From JBBRMW01 sp965246845 (lineage in GTDB: Bacteria; Chloroflexota; Anaerolineae; Aggregatilineales; UBA2796): DNA of 64,000 bases. The number at the start of each line of letters is the position of its first letter. Within the stretch, counting starts at the first letter, position 1. Location of the stretch: contig CBDFFR010000010.1 in the NCBI GenBank assembly GCA_965246845.1, forward strand, positions 62,001-126,000. The letters are read 5' to 3'. Both the position numbers and the translations under genes were made by a program. The notes below the pieces were generated by a model, which did not search any database, was not told the DNA's origin, and saw nothing but the letters and a program-made list of their open reading frames with translations. Of this stretch, positions 1 to 8,500 are shown one piece after another.

Positions 1-316
1 TAAATTGCCCCGCGATCAGCCGCCCCTCGCGGCGCAGCGCCCGAACATGGACATCCAGTTCGCCCGCGCTCGCCTCAAGCTGCGCCGATTCGACGTTGCC
101 GCGCGTGATCCCGAAGGTCTGTCCCTGTGCCGTGAATGCCAGGTCGCCGCGCACCGCGATCAGGACGCCGACGCCAATCAGCAGCACAGGCCAGTATTTC
201 AAAAGATCGATAAAATCGACATTTTCAAGAAGCAGAAAATTGATGAGGAGCAGCGCCACCCCTGCGGCAATCGCGAGCAGGGGCAGCAAAATCGGCGGTC
301 GGGTGGTTTCGCGCAC
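1..316 (-). CDS. LiaI/LiaF-like membrane protein, 3'-truncated by window edge
   Basis: Only the first 105 codons are inside the window. Translation gives a short N-terminus, two hydrophobic segments (PPILLPLLAIAAGVALLLIN, then KYWPVLLIGVGVLIAVRG) joined by LENVDFIDL, and the start of a soluble part with alternating hydrophobic residues (ESAQLEASAGELDVHV). The tandem short helices with a YWPVLLI signature are typical of the LiaI/LiaF-like (DUF5668-type) membrane module, often followed by a DUF4097-like beta-repeat domain. The GTG start at 316 is chosen because AGAAGG lies 7 nt upstream, inside the end of the sigma-factor gene; the two genes are 11 nt apart and probably co-transcribed. Function unknown; envelope stress sensing is the usual inference for the family. 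Confidence 0.6.
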   Translation of the reverse strand, partial: MRETTRPPILLPLLAIAAGVALLLINFLLLENVDFIDLLKYWPVLLIGVGVLIAVRGDLAFTAQGQTFGITRGNVESAQLEASAGELDVHVRALRREGRLIAGQF

Positions 317-327
317 GGGCGCACCTT

Positions 328-1584
328 CTAGTGATCGTCGTAGAGGAAATCCCGCAGGATCGCGTGCGACGACGAGCGCCGGAGCCGGTTGAGCGCCTGC
401 GCCTCGAGCTGGCGCACCCGTTCGCGGGTGACACCCATAGTTTTACCCACTTCTTCCAAAGTGTGCGACTCGCCATCGAGCAACCCGTAGCGCAGTTGCA
501 GGATTTTGGCTTCGCGTTCCGGCAGGCGGTCAAGCGCAGTTTGCAGATATTGCATCAGCAATTCGCGTTCGGTCGCTTCGGAAGGCGCGGGGCTGCGCGT
601 ATCCTCGATGAAGTCCCCGATTTCGGATTCTTCGTCCTCATCGGTCGGCGTTTCGAGGCTGATCGGGCGGCGCGCGACTTCGATCAGGTCGTTGATCTTC
701 TCGACGGTCGTGTTCATCCCGGCGGCCATCTCATCGACGGTCGGGTCGCGTCCGAGTTCCTGCGTGAGCGTGAGCGAGATGCGGCGCAGTTTGTTGATCT
801 GGTCGCCCATGTGGACCGGGACGCGGATCGTCCGCCCCTGATCGGCCACCGCGCGGCCTACCGCCTGCCGAATCCACCACGTCGCGTAGGTGCTGAACTT
901 GTGTCCGCGCTCGTACTCGAACTTGCGCGCGGCACGGATCAGGCCGATATTGCCTTCCTGAATCAGGTCCAGGAACTGCACGCCGCGCCCGATATACTTC
1001 TTCGCGATGCTGATCACCAGCCGCGAGTTGGCGCGCACGAGATGCTCCTGCGCGGCGTCGCTATCCTGAATGATCTCTTGCAGGGTATAGCGATCATCCA
1101 GTGGCAGGCGGCTGCCGTATTCTTCGATTTGTGCGTGCGCGGCTTCACCAGCGCGCATCCGCTTGGCGAGCGAGACTTCTTCCTCATAGGTCAAGAGCGG
1201 CACGCTGCCCGCTTCCTTGAGGTACAGCCCCACCACGTCGTCGGTTTCCAGCGCCTGCTGGTAGCCCGCGTCGCCCATCAGGTCCACGAGCAGCGGGTCG
1301 AGGCTCTCAAGGTCCTCGTCGCTCGGCTCTTCGCCGGGGATCGCTTCCTCGATGCGCGCGCTCTCGCTGCGTCGTGCCGGGGCAGGCGCATCCGTCTGGA
1401 TCGTCACCCCGGCCTTATTGAGGTCGTCCATCACATCCTCAAGCAGGTCCATGTTGGACTCCGCGCCGGGGATAAGCGCGAGAATATCATCGTAGGTGAT
1501 GAATCCCTGCTGCTCATTCTGCGCGATCAATTGCTTCTGGATGGTATCGTCTTTCATAGTCATCACTGCTGCCGTCATTCGCAC
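328..1584 (-). CDS. rpoD: RNA polymerase primary (group 1/2) sigma factor
   Basis: 418 residues. An N-terminal acidic part (FITYDDILALIPGAE, region 1.1-like) is followed by region 1.2 (DDVVGLYLKEAGSVPLLTYE), region 2 (RLVISIAKKYIGRGVQFLDL, then FSTYATWWIRQAVGRA), region 3 (DQINKLRRISLTLTQELGRD) and region 4.2 with a helix-turn-helix (LEEVGKTMGVTRERVRQLEA). The region 2.4 residues that read the -10 box match those of primary sigma factors, so it should recognise TTGACA/TATAAT promoters, which are visible elsewhere in the window. The GTG at 1584 is the longest start. ATG at 1578 (AAGG 5 nt upstream) or 1557 are alternatives. Whether this is the only housekeeping sigma factor or one of several paralogues cannot be told here. 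Confidence 0.93.
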   Translation of the reverse strand: MRMTAAVMTMKDDTIQKQLIAQNEQQGFITYDDILALIPGAESNMDLLEDVMDDLNKAGVTIQTDAPAPARRSESARIEEAIPGEEPSDEDLESLDPLLVDLMGDAGYQQALETDDVVGLYLKEAGSVPLLTYEEEVSLAKRMRAGEAAHAQIEEYGSRLPLDDRYTLQEIIQDSDAAQEHLVRANSRLVISIAKKYIGRGVQFLDLIQEGNIGLIRAARKFEYERGHKFSTYATWWIRQAVGRAVADQGRTIRVPVHMGDQINKLRRISLTLTQELGRDPTVDEMAAGMNTTVEKINDLIEVARRPISLETPTDEDEESEIGDFIEDTRSPAPSEATERELLMQYLQTALDRLPEREAKILQLRYGLLDGESHTLEEVGKTMGVTRERVRQLEAQALNRLRRSSSHAILRDFLYDDH

Positions 1585-1618
1585 CTTGACTCTTCTTCTC
1601 TACTTGCCGATTCCAACG

Positions 1619-1651
1619 AAAAAAATTGCCCCGCTTTTTCCAGCAGGGCAA
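1619..1651 (-). terminator. Intrinsic terminator downstream of the DUF4340 gene
   Basis: Read on the minus strand: TTGCCCTGC, loop TGGAAAAA, GCGGGGCAA, then a run of seven T. The stem pairs six outer bases, skips one mismatch and closes with GC/GC. It sits between the DUF4340 stop (1681) and the sigma-factor start, so it should separate the two transcripts. Confidence 0.75.
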
Positions 1652-1680
1652 CCGATCTCACCTTCGCATGACGCTTCAAA

Positions 1681-2241
1681 TCATGGGGTGGGTGATGGCG
1701 GTGCGCCGGAGAGCAGGCTGTTAATCGCCTCTAGCGATTGCGTCGGGACCAGATATATGGCGGGGTCTTCGTCCCGCTGCACATAGGTAAAACCGCTTAC
1801 CTGTGCGAGGTCTCCGATACTGAGCTTATGGCGCTGACCTGCTTCAAACTGAAGGTTCACGGCGCGGTCTCCGATTAGGCCATAGGCGGCCAGATTGGGT
1901 TCGATTATGACACGAGTATAGCGCAAAGTGCCAACTATTTGTATGACACGCGCAATCGAGGCGAGGTTTACGCTCACGGGTTGCCCTTTGCCGTCTTCGC
2001 CGCGCCAGTCGCCCGGCACACGAGTCAGGGTCAGGCTTTGCCCGGCTTTCTGCAATGTGAGTTTGGTAATCGCGGACGGTTCGACCGCCGGGTAGAGCAA
2101 CCCTGCATTCGGGGAAACTGCCGGGAGCGCCGTATTGACCGCGTTCACGTACTGCTGCTGGCGGGTGGCGTTGAGGAGCAGGGACACGACGAGCAAACCG
2201 CCGAATACCGCGATGATTGTTATAGTCAGACGCCGGTTCAT
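1681..2241 (-). CDS. DUF4340 domain protein, membrane-anchored
   Basis: 186 residues: one N-terminal transmembrane helix (residues 5-23) and an extracytoplasmic beta-rich part containing ITKLTLQKAGQSLTLTRV and the DUF4340-like pattern of a GDW core with a later AYGL element (LAAYGLIGDRAVNLQFEAG). DUF4340 proteins are normally encoded directly after the GldG-like subunit of an ABC-2 transporter. That system is present here at 5022-8401 on the same strand but separated by about 2.8 kb containing a divergent UvrA-like gene and repeats. Probably an accessory subunit of that transporter; its own promoter was not identified. At 186 residues it is shorter than many family members. Confidence 0.7.
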   Translation of the reverse strand: MNRRLTITIIAVFGGLLVVSLLLNATRQQQYVNAVNTALPAVSPNAGLLYPAVEPSAITKLTLQKAGQSLTLTRVPGDWRGEDGKGQPVSVNLASIARVIQIVGTLRYTRVIIEPNLAAYGLIGDRAVNLQFEAGQRHKLSIGDLAQVSGFTYVQRDEDPAIYLVPTQSLEAINSLLSGAPPSPTP

Positions 2242-2369
2242 GGTTCGCTCTTACCGCTCTACAGGGTCATTTTACGCTTAATTGCGTTGGATTTTCATAT
2301 GCGCCGCTGCTGCTCATGATATGCCCATATTCTAGCGGATTTGTCATCAGGGCAAACGTATCAAAGCAC

Positions 2370-2443
2370 GGGCGGACACATCGGTCCGCCCCTATGGAAC
2401 ACGCGCTGTGTAGGGGCGGACCTGCGTGTCCGCCTTTTTTTTT
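2370..2443. repeat. Inverted pair of palindromic repeat units (family A)
   Basis: Left unit 2370-2394 reads GGGCGGAC-ACATCG-GTCCGCCC then CTAT; right unit 2410-2434 is the reverse orientation (GTAGGGGCGGACC and on). The spacer is a 15-nt core containing ACACGCGCTG. Each unit is itself an 8-bp palindrome, and the right unit is followed by nine T (2435-2443), so on the + strand it would act as an intrinsic terminator. The pair sits in the divergent gap between the DUF4340 gene and the UvrA-like gene. The rest of this 342-nt gap holds only the promoter described next. Confidence 0.85.
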
Positions 2444-2516
2444 GATTGTAATGCGTTTGCCCTGAATTTGTCGCACTTATATCTGGCAAAAACTGAATGT
2501 TTGTTCTATAATAGAG

Positions 2517-2522
2517 TGCTTT
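2517..2522 (+). promoter_or_regulatory. -10 element upstream of uvrA-like gene
   Basis: A perfect TATAAT lies 61 nt before the ATG at 2584. A -35 is weak (TGAATG at 2494-2499 with a 17-nt spacer). The predicted 5' UTR is about 55 nt and ends with AAGGGG about 8 nt before the start codon. Confidence 0.5.
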
Positions 2523-2583
2523 TGGAATCCCGTAGCTCAATCCACAACCTTCGATAACGATAACGCAATAAGGGGACAAATCC

Positions 2584-4809
2584 ATGACTGACCGCCAGTT
2601 CATCGAGATTCGCGGCGCGCGCGAAAACAACCTCAAGGACGTCTCGCTGGATATTCCCAAACAGAAAATTACGGTATTTACAGGGGTATCGGGGTCCGGC
2701 AAGTCGTCGCTCGTCTTCGATACGATTGCCGCCGAAGCGCAGCGCCAGTTGAACGAAACCTTCACCGCCTTCGTACAGGGCTTCATGCCGAGCTACGGCC
2801 AGCCGGATGTCGACCGCATCGAAAACCTGAACGCGCCAATCATCATCGACCAGAAGCGCGTCGGCGGCGGTTCGCGTTCCACCGCTGGGACCTACACCGA
2901 TATTTTTGTGCTGCTTCGGCTGCTGTTCTCGCGCGTCGGGCAGCCCTACGCCGGACCTGCCTATGCCTTCTCGTTCAACACGCCACAAGGTATGTGTCCC
3001 GAATGTGAAGGTATCGGCAAAACCGTACAGGTAGACCTGAATAAATTGCTGGACCGCACCAAATCGATCAACGAGGGCGCGATCCTTCACCCCGATTTCA
3101 AGGTCGGCAAGTGGCATTGGAAATCGTACACCATGACTGGCATGTACGACGCTGACAAACCCATCAAGGACTTCACCGAAGCCGAACTTGACGCCTTTTT
3201 CCGCGGTCCGGCTGATCTCAAAATCCCGATGGGCGACTTCAACCTGAGCTATGTTGGCCTCCTTGATCGCTTCACCAAAAAGGACGCGGCGGTGATGTCG
3301 GACCGCAGCCGTAACGTATTCGAGCAGTTCACCACCGCGCAGACCTGCCCGCTCTGCAACGGCGGACGGCTTAACCAGGCCGCGCTCAACTGCCGGATTG
3401 CAGAGCGAAACATCGCCGAACTCTCCGATATGGAAGCGGCGGTGCTGGTCGAATGGCTGCGTGACCTGAGCGACCCCGTAGCCGTCAGAATTGCCGCCCG
3501 CCTGATCGAACGGTTGGGGCATCTCGTGGATATTGGCCTCGGCTACATCAGCCTCAGCCGCGAAACGTCCACCCTTTCCGGTGGCGAATCGCAGCGCCTG
3601 AAGATGATCCGTCACCTCGGCAACAGCCTCACCGAGATGCTTTACATCCTCGATGAGCCAAGCGTCGGCCTGCACGCTCGTGATGTGGCGCGCCTCACCA
3701 ATCTATTGAAGGTGCTGCGCGACAAGGGCAATACCGTTCTCGTCGTCGAACATGACCCGGATGTGATCGCTGCCGCTGACCATGTGGTCGATATTGGCCC
3801 GAAGGCCGGGACGCACGGTGGTGAGGTCGTCTTCGAGGGGAGCTACAAAGCACTCAAGAATGCTGCCACCCTCACCGGGCGCTTCCTCTCGCAGCAATTG
3901 CCGATCAAGCAACAGCCACGTCAGGCGCGCGGACAGTTGACCATTCGGAATGCCACCCTGCATAACCTGAAAAACGTCACCGTGAACATTCCAACGGGCG
4001 TACTCACGGTCGTGACCGGGGTTGCTGGCTCCGGGAAAAGTACGCTGATCAACGATGTCTTTCTGGAGCAGTACCCGGATGCTATCGTGATCGATCAAGC
4101 CCGCGTGACGGCCAACAGCCGTTCGGCTCCCGCCACCTACACCGGGATTATGGACGACATCCGGCAATCCTTCGCCAAAGCCAATAAGGTCCAGCCCTCG
4201 CTATTCAGCTTCAATTCCGAAGGCAGTTGCCCGAACTGCAACGGCCTCGGCGTCGTCTATACCGATCTCGCCTTCATGGAAGGTATCACCTCCACCTGCG
4301 AAATCTGCGAGGGCAAACGCTTCAAGCCCGAAGTGCTTGCCTATCTGCTGCGCGACAAAACAATCAGCGATGTATTGGATATGACCGCCGAAGAAGCCCT
4401 GCCCTTCTTCACGGAAAAGAAGATCAAGCCCGTGCTGCAAGCGATGAACGACGTCGGCCTCACCTATCTCAAACTCGGACAGCCTCTAAGTACATTATCA
4501 GGTGGCGAGGGACAACGCCTCAAACTCGCGACCGAACTCCACAAGAAGGGCAGCGTCTACGTCATGGATGAACCCACGACCGGGCTGCACCTCTCCGATA
4601 TTGGCCTGCTGATGGGCATCATTGATCGGCTGGTCGATGCGGGCAACACCGTTATCCTGATCGAGCATCATCTCAATGTAATCCGGCAGGCCGACTGGAT
4701 CATCGATCTGGGTCCAGAAGGTGGCCGCGCCGGGGGCGACGTGTTGTTCGAGGGACCGCCGCAAGCCTTGAAAGGCTGTGAACGGAGCATTACTGCGCGC
4801 TTTATCTGA
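2584..4809 (+). CDS. UvrA-like ABC ATPase without UvrB-binding insert (class III / DrrC-type)
   Basis: 741 residues, shorter than canonical UvrA (about 940). There are two ABC ATPase halves: Walker A GVSGSGKSS near residue 35 with signature LSGGESQ near 340, and Walker A GVAGSGKST near 480 with signature LSGGEGQ near 640. Each is followed by a Walker B DEPS/DEPT. Four Cys pairs (CPEC, CPLC, CPNC, CEIC) form the zinc modules. The length and the short N-terminal insertion fit the UvrA paralogues that have lost the UvrB-interaction domain. Some members (Streptomyces DrrC) protect producers against DNA-binding antibiotics; others have no known role. It is monocistronic, flanked on both sides by repeat families, and sits inside what would otherwise be a continuous ABC/DUF4340 locus. 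It is unlikely to be the repair UvrA. Confidence 0.85.
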   Translation: MTDRQFIEIRGARENNLKDVSLDIPKQKITVFTGVSGSGKSSLVFDTIAAEAQRQLNETFTAFVQGFMPSYGQPDVDRIENLNAPIIIDQKRVGGGSRSTAGTYTDIFVLLRLLFSRVGQPYAGPAYAFSFNTPQGMCPECEGIGKTVQVDLNKLLDRTKSINEGAILHPDFKVGKWHWKSYTMTGMYDADKPIKDFTEAELDAFFRGPADLKIPMGDFNLSYVGLLDRFTKKDAAVMSDRSRNVFEQFTTAQTCPLCNGGRLNQAALNCRIAERNIAELSDMEAAVLVEWLRDLSDPVAVRIAARLIERLGHLVDIGLGYISLSRETSTLSGGESQRLKMIRHLGNSLTEMLYILDEPSVGLHARDVARLTNLLKVLRDKGNTVLVVEHDPDVIAAADHVVDIGPKAGTHGGEVVFEGSYKALKNAATLTGRFLSQQLPIKQQPRQARGQLTIRNATLHNLKNVTVNIPTGVLTVVTGVAGSGKSTLINDVFLEQYPDAIVIDQARVTANSRSAPATYTGIMDDIRQSFAKANKVQPSLFSFNSEGSCPNCNGLGVVYTDLAFMEGITSTCEICEGKRFKPEVLAYLLRDKTISDVLDMTAEEALPFFTEKKIKPVLQAMNDVGLTYLKLGQPLSTLSGGEGQRLKLATELHKKGSVYVMDEPTTGLHLSDIGLLMGIIDRLVDAGNTVILIEHHLNVIRQADWIIDLGPEGGRAGGDVLFEGPPQALKGCERSITARFI

Positions 4810-4823
4810 TCCGCTATCAAACC

Positions 4824-5011
4824 GGGCGGACACACAGGTCCGCCCCTACGAAGAAAATCCGCGCTTCGGTGTAAGGTTCGGATGAATCCGACGCGCAAGC
4901 AATCAATGCCGGGCGGACACACAGGTCCGCCCCTACAGAATTCGCGCGATCCGGTGTAGGGGTCGCGGCTTGCCCGACCCGCTGTGCGCGGACACACAGC
5001 CCCGCCACTAC
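4824..5011. repeat. Cluster of family A and family B palindromic repeats
   Basis: Two near-identical family A units in the same orientation (4824-4849 and 4911-4936, GGGCGGAC-ACACAG-GTCCGCCCCTAC), a family B unit at about 4956-4980 (GGGTCGCGG, CTTG, CCCGACCC), and a decayed family A unit at 4985-5011 (CGCGGACACACAGCCCCGCC). The cluster fills the convergent gap between the UvrA-like gene and the GldG-like gene and may work as a bidirectional terminator. Confidence 0.8.
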
Positions 5012-5021
5012 AAAATGCGTT

Positions 5022-6647
5022 TCACCGCCGCGCGCGGTCCCACCACACGAACGCGCCCGCCGCGAGGACGATCCCCGGCATCAGCACGAGTGTCACGACG
5101 AGGATCGCGTTGAGCGTCCCCGCGCTGGCGCTCAATGGCGGGAAGGCGACCGTCGGGCTGACCGACGTTTTCTCGGCGAACTGCGTCAGCCAATCCATCG
5201 TATTCGACCAGAGCGCCGCGTTTGCGGCCTGCACGACCAGATCGTTCTTCGCCCAATCGACATCGCCGAAGACGACCAGCCGCGCATTGTTGACCGTGTT
5301 ATAGGCCGCCCATGCGATGCTGAACGGTCCATTCAGGTCCTTTTCGGTGCGCTTGTACTGGTCGCCCAGCACCTGCACGGAGCGGATTTGCGTCGCGCCA
5401 AACGCTTTGTCACTGGTGCGGAACAGCGGCGTCCGCACGATGTTCGGCGTCTGCGCGGCGGGGACGCTCCCGATGCTGCGCACCAGCGTGAACAGCCCGG
5501 TCAATTGTCGCGTCTGCGCCTTGTCCAGGTACAGGATCGGGTGCGTCGAAGCAGGTTTCGCGATCAGCGTATACAGGCTGTCGATATACGAACCGGGGTC
5601 GGTGTCATAGACAATATCGTTGTCGAGTGTCAGCCCCCATTGCTCGCGCAGATATTTGGCGAAGGCGCTATCGGGCGTCAGGAACGCAATATCCAGCGGC
5701 GGGTTTTCCGCGTTGGAGTACACATACAGGTTCGGCTCGGCCATGATCAGCACACGCCCGCCGTTGCCGAGATAGCGCGTCACGCGGTCCACTTCGAGCG
5801 CGGTAAAGTCCTTCTTTGGCGCGAGCATGACCAGCGCGGTCGTTTCCGCCGGGATTTCGAGCTTGCTCAGGTCGATGGTATCCAGCAGCATCCCGATCTT
5901 TTGCAGCCCGTTCCAGAGATAGGTCGCGTCCCCATCCTTCGCGGAGACTTCATCATGCCCCGCCGTGAACAATACCCGGAACCGCCCGCGCGCCTGCAAC
6001 AGCAGCAGCGCATCCGCGATTTGCTGCTCCCCGACGACGTTGTTGGGGACGGCGACGATCTTCCCGGCGGTAATATCCGGTCCACCATCCGCCGCGACAT
6101 CCGTAACGAAGACGCGCTGCGCCGAAGTCGCGCCGAACTTTTGCGCGACGAGCGGCTGCTGGTCAGGGTCCACAATATTGAGCAGCACCTTCCCCGGCGC
6201 AGCATCCTGAAACATCCGCAAAATCGGCTGGTCGGCGCTCTGGCGGTCAAGCAGCGTATTGGTATAGAACGCGGTGATCATCGCCGGGCGCTGCATATTC
6301 TTGACCAGCGCCGTCACATCCGGGCGCAGCGAATACGTGCGAAATGCGGTCAGGTCCGCGACGGCGTTGGCCGAGAACGCGAGGCCATACAGCAGCATCA
6401 CGATCCCGCCGACGAGCAGCACGAGCAAAACGCTGTTGCCGCTATAGCGCGTTTGCCGCCGCGTGAGCAGCGCCCGCACGTCATCCGGCGCGAGCAGCAG
6501 CCATATCGTCAGGCCGCCAAGCCCGATCACGAGGAACAGGAATACGATCCCGTTCAATTCGCGCTCAAGCAGGAACAGCACGCCCGCCGTGAGCAGCGCC
6601 CCTATCCCGATGATGCTGTTGAACCGTGCGAGTCTGGCTTTATCCAC
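5022..6647 (-). CDS. GldG-like extracytoplasmic subunit of ABC-2 type transporter
   Basis: About 541 residues: two TM helices near the N-terminus (IIGIGALLTAGVLFLLE and FLFLVIGLGGLTIWLL), a third (VLLVLLVGGIVMLLYGLAF), a large extracytoplasmic domain with the GldG/DUF7088 layout (PAMITAFYTNTLLDRQSADQ; LLLQARGRFRVLFTAGHDE; YLGNGGRVLIMAEP), and a C-terminal TM (LNAILVVTLVLMPGIVLAAG). Start chosen at GTG 6647 because GGAGG lies 8 nt upstream and the permease stop TAG overlaps it by one base (TAGTG), a sign of translational coupling. A GTG at 6656 is also open. It works with the permease and ATPase that follow upstream. The substrate is unknown; gliding and polysaccharide roles known in Bacteroidota need not apply here. 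Confidence 0.8.
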   Translation of the reverse strand: MDKARLARFNSIIGIGALLTAGVLFLLERELNGIVFLFLVIGLGGLTIWLLLAPDDVRALLTRRQTRYSGNSVLLVLLVGGIVMLLYGLAFSANAVADLTAFRTYSLRPDVTALVKNMQRPAMITAFYTNTLLDRQSADQPILRMFQDAAPGKVLLNIVDPDQQPLVAQKFGATSAQRVFVTDVAADGGPDITAGKIVAVPNNVVGEQQIADALLLLQARGRFRVLFTAGHDEVSAKDGDATYLWNGLQKIGMLLDTIDLSKLEIPAETTALVMLAPKKDFTALEVDRVTRYLGNGGRVLIMAEPNLYVYSNAENPPLDIAFLTPDSAFAKYLREQWGLTLDNDIVYDTDPGSYIDSLYTLIAKPASTHPILYLDKAQTRQLTGLFTLVRSIGSVPAAQTPNIVRTPLFRTSDKAFGATQIRSVQVLGDQYKRTEKDLNGPFSIAWAAYNTVNNARLVVFGDVDWAKNDLVVQAANAALWSNTMDWLTQFAEKTSVSPTVAFPPLSASAGTLNAILVVTLVLMPGIVLAAGAFVWWDRARR

Positions 6648-7372
6648 TAGCGCCACCTCCTCGATTCGACATAGCGCACCGTCGCGAAGAGCATCAGCGC
6701 GATCACACCGAGGAAGAATACAATGTCATCCAGCCGCATCAAGCCGACGCTGAACGAATACACATAATGCGTCTGGAAGCTGAACACGCGCACCGTCGTC
6801 GCGATGATGCGGTTGCTGACCAGCGCGCCGACGTTATCCGCCAGCCATAGCGTAATCAGCGCTGTCAGCGAGAGGAAGCCCGCGACGATCTGGTTCTCCG
6901 TCAGCGCGGAGAAGAAAATCCCGACGGCCAGCGCCGCGCCGCCATACAGCCACACACCGATGAACGCGCCAATCGACACGCCCAAATCCGGGCTGCTGAC
7001 CAGCACCATGATCACCTGATAGACCAGCGTGAGCGCAAGGATCGCGGTGTAATATGCCCATGCGCCGAGGAACTTGCCGACGATGATTGCCGAATCGCTC
7101 ACCGGGAGCGTCATCAGCAATTCAATCGTGCCTTCCTTATTTTCCTCAGCCATCAGCCGCATCGTGATCAGCGGCGCGAAGAACAACGTGAAGGTCGCGA
7201 ACGCGCTGAGGATCACGCTGCCGTCGGTGGTCGCGCGGTTGTTGCGCGCCGCGAGGTCGCCATTGAAGAACACGCCGCATAGCAGCAGCACCGCGCACGC
7301 GACGAGGTACGCAATCGGCGAGGTGAAATAGGCCGCCAGTTCGCGCCGGAAGATGGTCCCGATTTTACCCAT
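6647..7372 (-). CDS. ABC-2 type transporter permease (GldF-like)
   Basis: 241 residues with six predicted TM segments: IAYLVACAVLLLCGVFF; VILSAFATFTLFFAPLI; GKFLGAWAYYTAILALT; GVSIGAFIGVWLYGGAA; VAGFLSLTALITLWLAD; and a C-terminal segment IVFFLGVIALMLFATVRY. The loop RLMAEENKEGTIELLMTLPVSDSAIIVGKFLGA is the classical ABC-2 coupling motif. It overlaps the GldG-like gene and is separated from the ATPase gene by 99 nt that contain one family A repeat. Confidence 0.88.
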   Translation of the reverse strand: MGKIGTIFRRELAAYFTSPIAYLVACAVLLLCGVFFNGDLAARNNRATTDGSVILSAFATFTLFFAPLITMRLMAEENKEGTIELLMTLPVSDSAIIVGKFLGAWAYYTAILALTLVYQVIMVLVSSPDLGVSIGAFIGVWLYGGAALAVGIFFSALTENQIVAGFLSLTALITLWLADNVGALVSNRIIATTVRVFSFQTHYVYSFSVGLMRLDDIVFFLGVIALMLFATVRYVESRRWR

Positions 7373-7422
7373 TATCTTGGCTCATGATTGCACCGACGGA
7401 CACAACGCGCGTTTCCGCATTC

Positions 7423-7449
7423 GTAGGGGCGGACTGGTGTGTCCGCCCG
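7423..7449. repeat. Single family A palindromic repeat inside the ABC operon
   Basis: GTAGGGGCGGAC, TGGTGT, GTCCGCCC. It lies between the ATPase stop (7472) and the permease start (7372) in a same-strand operon, so it could lower downstream expression or stabilise the upstream message. Confidence 0.8.
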
Positions 7450-7471
7450 CCGATTGATTGCGTTCGCACAC

Positions 7472-8401
7472 TCATGATCGTGCTTCGCTTTTCGCTGTCA
7501 ACTCAAGGAAAATATCTTCAAGGCTCATCGCTTGCGGGCGCAATTCCAGCAAATCCCAGCCCGCCGCGATCACCGCCGCCGCCAGCCGCGCGCGGACATC
7601 CGCCCCGGCGCTCGCCGTCAGGATGTACCCATCCGCAAATGGCTCCACCGCCGACACCGCCGTAACTTTCATCAGCACCTTCACAATTTGCGCGGAGTCG
7701 GTTTTCGTACCGACGCGCAGGAACAGCCGCCCGCCGCTCTGCAACCGTTCACGCAGCCGTGCCGGACTATCGACCGCAATAATCTGCCCCTTGTCGATGA
7801 TGATCACCCGGTCGCAGACCTGTTCGGCCTCGCTCAATATGTGCGTGCTGAATAGCAGCGTGTGCGAATGGCCGAGGTCGCGCACGAGGTCGCGTACTTC
7901 AAGCGTCTGGTGCGGGTCGAGTCCGATTGTCGGCTCATCAAGGATCAACACTTGTGGATCGTGGACCAACGCTTGCGCCAATCCGACGCGCTGCCGCATC
8001 CCTTTTGAGCAGGAGCGGATCAGAGTCTCGCGGCGGTCGTACATCGCAACGGTTTTCAATACATCGTCGGCGCGGTCCTTCGCTTTCGACACGCCGCGCA
8101 GTTCCGCGATATAGCGCACATAGCCGCGCACGGTCATATCCGGGTAGAGCGGGACCGTCTCCGGCAGGTAGCCGACGCTGCCGCGCACCTCGAATGATTC
8201 CTTGAAGACATCATGACCCGCCACGCTCGCGCGGCCTTCGCTGGGCGGCATGTACCCGGTCAGCATCCGCATCGTGGTCGTCTTGCCCGCGCCGTTCGGA
8301 CCGAGGAAGCCGAGGATTTCGCCCTCTTCGGCCTTGAAGCTGATTTTCGAGACGGCGGTAAAGTTGCCGTAACGCTTGGTGAGCTGGTCTACTTCGATCA
8401 C
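7472..8401 (-). CDS. ABC transporter ATP-binding protein (GldA-like)
   Basis: 309 residues from GTG 8401. It has Walker A (GPNGAGKTTT), Q-loop (GYLPETVPLYPDMTV), signature (SKGMRQRVGLAQAL, an LSGGQ variant), Walker B (VLILDEPTIGLDP) and H-loop (FSTHILSEAE), followed by a DrrA-type C-terminal domain with alternating strands. The shorter start is preferred over the open frame to 8455. AAAGG lies 8 nt upstream, and the promoter TTGACG-N17-TAGCAT lies inside the longer frame. It energises the GldF/GldG-like subunits encoded downstream. Confidence 0.92.
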   Translation of the reverse strand: MIEVDQLTKRYGNFTAVSKISFKAEEGEILGFLGPNGAGKTTTMRMLTGYMPPSEGRASVAGHDVFKESFEVRGSVGYLPETVPLYPDMTVRGYVRYIAELRGVSKAKDRADDVLKTVAMYDRRETLIRSCSKGMRQRVGLAQALVHDPQVLILDEPTIGLDPHQTLEVRDLVRDLGHSHTLLFSTHILSEAEQVCDRVIIIDKGQIIAVDSPARLRERLQSGGRLFLRVGTKTDSAQIVKVLMKVTAVSAVEPFADGYILTASAGADVRARLAAAVIAAGWDLLELRPQAMSLEDIFLELTAKSEARS

Positions 8402-8426
8402 TTGTACACCTTTGTCTCTACCGAGT

Positions 8427-8455
8427 ATGCTATCGGCGGCGCGCGACGGCGTCAA
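8427..8455 (-). promoter_or_regulatory. Sigma-70 type promoter of the ABC operon
   Basis: On the minus strand: TTGACG (8455-8450), 17-nt spacer, TAGCAT (8432-8427). The expected start point is near 8420, giving a leader of about 20 nt with AAAGG before the GTG at 8401. Confidence 0.65.
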
Positions 8456-8500
8456 GCAAACCGAACAATGATTGACAATTTTGCGAAATTTGCAAAAATT

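Noticed and set aside
331..1671. Long + strand open frame opposite the sigma factor
   Set aside because: It is the antisense shadow of a clear RpoD gene; high GC gives long antisense frames here. The same applies to + frames 5388-6650, 17145-19376, 22543-24105, 57961-59229 and 59515-61230.
4817..5008. Short frames reading VGADLCVRP-like peptides
   Set aside because: They come from translation of family A repeats and recur wherever the repeat occurs; no start signals or conservation beyond the repeat.
8402..8455. N-terminal extension of the ABC ATPase
   Set aside because: A good promoter lies inside it and the GTG at 8401 has a ribosome site and begins the family's first strand.
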